A DNA stretch of 64,000 nt, taken from assembly GCA_022844125.1 (NCBI GenBank), contig JALHMI010000011.1:62001-126000 (forward strand), in the 5' to 3' direction. Shown here in pieces: positions 60,208 through 64,000 of this stretch. The stretch is from Pirellulales bacterium. Lineage in GTDB: Bacteria > Planctomycetota > Planctomycetia > Pirellulales > PALSA-1355. Below the pieces are notes generated by a model. The model was not told where the DNA came from. It searched no databases and worked only from the letters and a program-made list of their open reading frames with translations. The translations under genes were made by a program, and so were the position numbers. Positions within the stretch are counted from its first letter, which is position 1. Every line of letters begins with the position of its first letter.

Positions 60208-61773
60208 ATGCTACAATCGGCCGATGTGAATGGCGCTTCTCGAACGCGCGATCTGGCGGTCTCTTTAGCCGTGGCGATTTGCTGCGCGCTGTTGCTGCTC
60301 CTCACCTCACCCTCAATCCCGATCGTCTGGGATGAAGGTGACACGATCTTCCGGGCCGAATCGCTGGCGGCTGGCGATGATCCCTGGCCGTACACCACCC
60401 TGCGCGAGGGGCATCCGCCCCTGTCCGGCATCCTCGTCACGCTGGGCGAGCGAATCGCTCCCGGGTGGCTCGCTCCGCTGACTCGCTATCGACTCGGTCC
60501 ATGCATGTTCTTCGCGCTAGCCGCCGGGGCGATGTTCTATCGACTGCGGCGCGACTATGCGCTGTGGATCGTGCCGATCGTGGCGGTGGGCGTGCTGCTC
60601 ACCATGCCGCGGATGTTCGCTCATGCCCATTTCGCGACGCTTGACGGTCCGCTGACCGCAGCCTGGGTGCTGGCCTGGGCAGCGTTTGCGCCCGCGCGGC
60701 GATGTTGGTACTTCGCACCGCTTTTCGGCGCGGCGCTTGGTCTGACGCTGGCGGCCAAGTTCACCGGCTGGCTGGCGATCACACCTTTCGTCACTTGGGC
60801 GATTCTATATCGCGACCGAGGCGCGGCGACTGCCTTGGCAATTGCCGCCCCCGTGGCGATCGCGGTGTTCATCGCCTTAAACCCGCCGCTGTGGAACGAC
60901 CCGCTCTCGGGGCTGCAGTCGTTCTTCGAACTCAACCTGGGCCGCGCGGACCATCGCGGCCTCAACATCACCACGCAGTTCTTCGGCCGGATGTACGATC
61001 TTGATCATCCGTTGCCGTTTTACAACACGCTCGTGTGGACGATGATCGTCGTCTCGCCCATGTCGCTGGTGCTCGCCGGCGTTGGCATCGTGGCCACCAT
61101 GCGGCGTTGGCGGACCGATCCGGTTTCCATGCTGCTCGTGCTGCAATGGCTAACGCTCATGGTCGTCCGGGCCACCCCCTGGGCGCCGCCGCACGACGGC
61201 ATCCGCCTGTTCCTGCCAAGCTTTGCGTTCCTGGCCGCGCTAGCCGGCGTGGGGGCGGGCAGGGGACTCTATCGCGAAACTCTCTACAGCGCGGAGAAGA
61301 TCGTCGCGCAGGGCTGGGCCAAGGTCACCATCGGCATCGTGCTCACAATGGGCACCGTCGATGCCATCAGCTACTTTCCGCACGGATTGTCCTTCTACAA
61401 TCGGCTGATCGGAGGACTGCGCGGAGCGACGTCGCTCGGCATGGAGCCGACCTACTGGTGGGACTCGCTCGACGACGAAACGCTCCAATGGTTGGCTCGC
61501 AATACGGGCCCCGGTGAGAAGGTCGCCTTCGCCGCCGCACCGCCGAAGAACCTCGAGCTACTCAAGCGTTGGGGTCGGCTCATGAACGTGCCGAGCGATC
61601 GGGGAACGTTCCGCTGGTATGTCATCCAGCGACGCCCCAGCGCGTGGTCACCCGTCGATCGGCGACTAATTGAGCGTGCCAAGCCGGCATATCAGCACAC
61701 ATTCAAAGGCGTGCCGCTACTCGACGTTTACGACTATGCGGACTACGAACGGCTAAAGGCGGAAGAACGATAG
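60208..61773 (+). CDS. Membrane glycosyltransferase of the GT39/PMT-like superfamily
   Basis: 521 residues with about ten membrane helices. The first periplasmic loop has the catalytic-type acidic pair (IPIVWDEGDTIFRAESL), followed by REGHPPLSGIL, as in ArnT/PMT-like (GT-C) enzymes. Such enzymes transfer sugars from lipid carriers to lipids, glycans or proteins at the outer face of the membrane. The soluble C-terminus (about residues 400-521) ends with KGVPLLDVYDYADYERLK. It follows the AAA ATPase by 12 bases, probably in one operon. Confidence 0.88.
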   Translation: MLQSADVNGASRTRDLAVSLAVAICCALLLLLTSPSIPIVWDEGDTIFRAESLAAGDDPWPYTTLREGHPPLSGILVTLGERIAPGWLAPLTRYRLGPCMFFALAAGAMFYRLRRDYALWIVPIVAVGVLLTMPRMFAHAHFATLDGPLTAAWVLAWAAFAPARRCWYFAPLFGAALGLTLAAKFTGWLAITPFVTWAILYRDRGAATALAIAAPVAIAVFIALNPPLWNDPLSGLQSFFELNLGRADHRGLNITTQFFGRMYDLDHPLPFYNTLVWTMIVVSPMSLVLAGVGIVATMRRWRTDPVSMLLVLQWLTLMVVRATPWAPPHDGIRLFLPSFAFLAALAGVGAGRGLYRETLYSAEKIVAQGWAKVTIGIVLTMGTVDAISYFPHGLSFYNRLIGGLRGATSLGMEPTYWWDSLDDETLQWLARNTGPGEKVAFAAAPPKNLELLKRWGRLMNVPSDRGTFRWYVIQRRPSAWSPVDRRLIERAKPAYQHTFKGVPLLDVYDYADYERLKAEER

Positions 61774-61816
61774 CCCACAAGACCAGGGGATGCTTTCCCT
61801 GAGCTTACTTAAGCGA

Positions 61817-63025
61817 TTAGCTTGGCGGAAACCTCCTATAGAGATCGAGCCCCTCGCGATCCCCTAAGATCGCGAAAACCTTGCGAATCTGTTCGTATCC
61901 CTCGGCGATCCGAAAGTGGCTGTCGCGGCCGCGGCTCTTAGCGCCCAGGACATAGAAATCCCGCTCGGCGGTGATGACGCCGGTCGGGTCGAGGGTCTGG
62001 ATCGCGCCTGTCGCGGCCGCTCGCCCGAGTTGTAGTTCGTCCAGCAGGGCGTACTCTCCGCGATAGCCCACGTTCGCCACGATGCGGTCGAATTGCTGTT
62101 CAATCTCTTCGCCGCTCAGCCGGACCCCAAAGCGGTCGAGATCGGCATGCCACGAGACACTACACACGGTCTGCCCGGGCAGATGCGTCACGTGGTTGGC
62201 GTCCCCTTCGGCGAGCTGCCGCGCGCGGGCGTGCAAGCGGGCGGAGGCCGTCTGATCGTAACCCGCCGTAGCACGCTCGGACCCTTCCGGCGGCTTCCGT
62301 GTAAGCCATGTAATCCAGGTATCCGATGTCTGGGAGGCCAGTTCCGCGAGCGCTACCAGGGTGCTGACGGCCGAATCGCCATCGCCCACCAGCAAGACAC
62401 TGCGCCCCGCGTACCGCCCGCGAGCGCTCCCCAAGACATCGGGCAGGCCGTACTCGATGTGCGATCGGGCTGCCATTTCGCCCGCGGCAGGCAAGCCGTC
62501 GGCGCCCAACCAGTTCCCGCAGCCGTACGTGCCCGTTGTGTCGATGACCGCTTCGGCCGAGAAGATCTTTTCGTGCAGGTGACCGCCGGCGTCGCGCTCG
62601 CGTACAAGCAGGCGGAAGTCGCTGTCCGCGCGGTCGTCACTCCCGGCTCCTTCACCGCGGAGCCAACCCTCGCGGCCAATCGCCAGCACCTCGGTATGGG
62701 CGTGGACACAGTCCACGATCAGGTCCGACTTCGCGAGCGGCATGAGGTACCGCGCGGCATATTCGCGACCGGTAAGAAACGCGTCATCGGCCGGAGGCTG
62801 CCACTGCGAATCTTGGGCGGTGAGCGCCGCAAGCGCGAGCGGAGTGCAGTTCTCGCCAAATGGCGTGAACATCCGCACATGCCCCCAGTGCCGCACGTGC
62901 TCGGCCAATTCGCCGCGTTCGAACAAGTCGACGTCGTAGCCCAGGTAGCGGGCATAGAGCGCCGCTTCGAGTCCGATGGGACCCGCGCCGATGATGGCAA
63001 TCTTTGCGGGGGTATCAATGGCCAT
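61817..63025 (-). CDS. FAD-dependent oxidoreductase (flavin monooxygenase-like)
   Basis: 402 residues. The N-terminal FAD-binding Rossmann motif reads IAIIGAGPIGLEAALYARYLG, and a second dinucleotide site is VLLVGDGDSAVSTL around residue 220. No disulfide or Cys-x-x-x-x-Cys active site is visible, so it is not a typical thioredoxin or lipoamide reductase. The substrate is unknown. It starts 13 bases after the ThiO-type gene on the same strand and is probably co-transcribed. A link with thiamine synthesis or amine oxidation is only suggested by this neighbour. Confidence 0.85.
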   Translation of the reverse strand: MAIDTPAKIAIIGAGPIGLEAALYARYLGYDVDLFERGELAEHVRHWGHVRMFTPFGENCTPLALAALTAQDSQWQPPADDAFLTGREYAARYLMPLAKSDLIVDCVHAHTEVLAIGREGWLRGEGAGSDDRADSDFRLLVRERDAGGHLHEKIFSAEAVIDTTGTYGCGNWLGADGLPAAGEMAARSHIEYGLPDVLGSARGRYAGRSVLLVGDGDSAVSTLVALAELASQTSDTWITWLTRKPPEGSERATAGYDQTASARLHARARQLAEGDANHVTHLPGQTVCSVSWHADLDRFGVRLSGEEIEQQFDRIVANVGYRGEYALLDELQLGRAAATGAIQTLDPTGVITAERDFYVLGAKSRGRDSHFRIAEGYEQIRKVFAILGDREGLDLYRRFPPS

Positions 63026-63037
63026 GCTGGAACCCGT

Positions 63038-64000
63038 TTAATTGGCAGCCGAGGCTTCGGCGCCGGCGTGGCGACCGGGCCGAAACTGGCTGAGATCAAT
63101 CGTGGGCGGCTTCCCCGCGAGCAAGTCGTTGATCACGACCGCGGTTCCTGGCGAAAGCTGCAGGCCGCTGCGAAAATGCCCCGCCGCGACGAAGGCATTC
63201 TCCAGTTCTGGCACCTGCCCCAGGTAGGGCAGCCCGTCGCGCGATGCCGGTCGCAAACCGGCCCAGCTCTTTTCGAGCGGCGCTTCCGACAACTGGGGAA
63301 CCAGGCTCGCGGCGAACTCGATCAGCCCGGCAATGATGTCTTCCGAAGTCGAGTGGTCGAACCCCGCGTCCTCTTCCGTTGAACCGACGATCACCCGGCC
63401 GTCCAGCCGTGGCACGAGATAACGTTTCCCCTCATTCACGATCCGCGAGAACAGCGGGCGCTCGCACTTGAGGAGAGCGATCTGCCCGCGGATCGGTTTG
63501 ATCGCCAGCCGCAGCCGCAGCTTACGAGCCAGCGCCGTCGTCCAGCTCCCAGCGGCCAGGCAGTATTGGTCAGCGACGAAATTTCCGCTCTCGGTGCGAA
63601 CCGAGGCAAGGCGGCTGCCTTTAATCTCGAAGTCCTCGGCCGCTGCCGCGGGAACGATCTCCACGCCGCGCTGCCGGCATCCTTCCATCAAGGCTTTGAG
63701 GTGCCTTGGGTTGCGAAGCTGGCATTCGCCGGGCAGCAGTGCCGCGTCGACGCGCCCGCCCGTGGGCCGCAGCGCCGGCTCGATCCGCGTCAGCTCGCCG
63801 CGCGGCAGCGGCTCAATCGCAACGTCCTCGGCCGATGCCCAGGTGTGCAATCTTCCCAGCTCCTCGCGAGTCGGCTCGTCACGAGCTACGTACAACCCTC
63901 CGCACGGTTGATAGCCGTTGTCGATACCGGTCGTGTTTTGAAATTCTGCCGCCCAAACGCGATGCAAGCGGTTACTGAGCGCCGTCAGTTGTTCCAGGGG
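63038..64000 (-). CDS. thiO: Glycine oxidase ThiO-type FAD oxidase, N-terminus cut by window end
   Basis: About 320 visible residues; the frame stays open to the window edge and the N-terminal FAD motif is outside. The DAO-family core is present: PALRPTGGRVDAALLPGECQLRNPRHLKAL, AAGSWTTAL, PIRGQIALLKCERP, the GSTEEDAGFDHSTSEDII segment, and the C-terminal FAD-contacting GLRPASRDGLPYLG and GHFRSGLQLSPGTA. ThiO oxidises glycine to dehydroglycine for the thiazole of thiamine; other amine oxidases of this family are possible. No thiamine riboswitch can be judged as the 5' region is missing. Confidence 0.88.
   Translation of the reverse strand, partial: PLEQLTALSNRLHRVWAAEFQNTTGIDNGYQPCGGLYVARDEPTREELGRLHTWASAEDVAIEPLPRGELTRIEPALRPTGGRVDAALLPGECQLRNPRHLKALMEGCRQRGVEIVPAAAAEDFEIKGSRLASVRTESGNFVADQYCLAAGSWTTALARKLRLRLAIKPIRGQIALLKCERPLFSRIVNEGKRYLVPRLDGRVIVGSTEEDAGFDHSTSEDIIAGLIEFAASLVPQLSEAPLEKSWAGLRPASRDGLPYLGQVPELENAFVAAGHFRSGLQLSPGTAVVINDLLAGKPPTIDLSQFRPGRHAGAEASAAN

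Overview
This window is most likely a chromosomal segment of a Planctomycetota bacterium, probably of the order Pirellulales. The evidence is the high GC content, many secreted or anchored proteins of planctomycete type (DUF1080 fused to ThuA, DUF4912, an ECF sigma factor paired with a VWA protein, a small TTG-started UVR-motif protein), an Ebo-type gene set and frequent GTG/TTG starts. This assignment is inferred from the proteins; no rRNA gene is present. I found no rRNA, tRNA or CRISPR array.

Layout. 1-13.3 kb is a flagellar export locus: fliH (cut by the window edge), fliI, fliJ, a one-domain fliN, fliO, fliP, fliQ, fliR, flhB, then two inverted genes (sulfotransferase, thioredoxin lipoprotein), flhA, an FlhF-N/FlhG-like chimera and the sigma-28 gene fliA with its terminator. 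The export gate looks complete (FlhA, FliPQR), but FlhB stops before its autocleavage domain. 13.3-15.4 kb holds an AbrB-like/Doc toxin-antitoxin pair and an Atg22-type MFS permease. 15.4-18.1 kb is an ECF sigma factor with a membrane-anchored VWA partner. 18.5-23.6 kb runs leftward with ruvC, ruvA and ruvB (an inverted small gene sits between ruvA and ruvB), cysS and ispF; ispF seems to start with ACG. 23.8-26.6 kb is a three-gene ABC-2 exporter, followed by a large hybrid histidine kinase.

29.5-39.4 kb is accessory: a split Ebo-like set (phosphodiesterase-like, UbiA-like EboC, TIM barrel; TatD-like hydrolase about 6 kb away) interleaved with secreted proteins, MsrB and DUF1080-ThuA. 39.4-43.4 kb carries three genes of planctomycete character (coiled-coil membrane protein, UVR-motif protein, Rho_N-like plus DUF4912). 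44.0-52.2 kb is a full F-type ATP synthase operon (two AtpI-type genes, atpB-E-F-H-A-G-D-C) behind a consensus-like promoter. An IS630-family element with a -1 frameshift site follows, then metH on the opposite strand.

57.6-61.8 kb is a four-gene rightward operon (Ala/Pro-rich membrane protein, CpsD-like ATPase with an altered P-loop, ExeA-type AAA ATPase, GT39-like glycosyltransferase), probably for surface polysaccharide or glycoprotein assembly. The window ends with a leftward pair: an FAD oxidoreductase and a ThiO-type glycine oxidase cut by the edge.

The most unusual signals are the FlhF/FlhG chimera with a lysine-less P-loop, the FlhB without its switch domain, the ACG start of ispF, the split Ebo set with an eroded phosphodiesterase metal site, and the 57.6-61.8 kb envelope operon.
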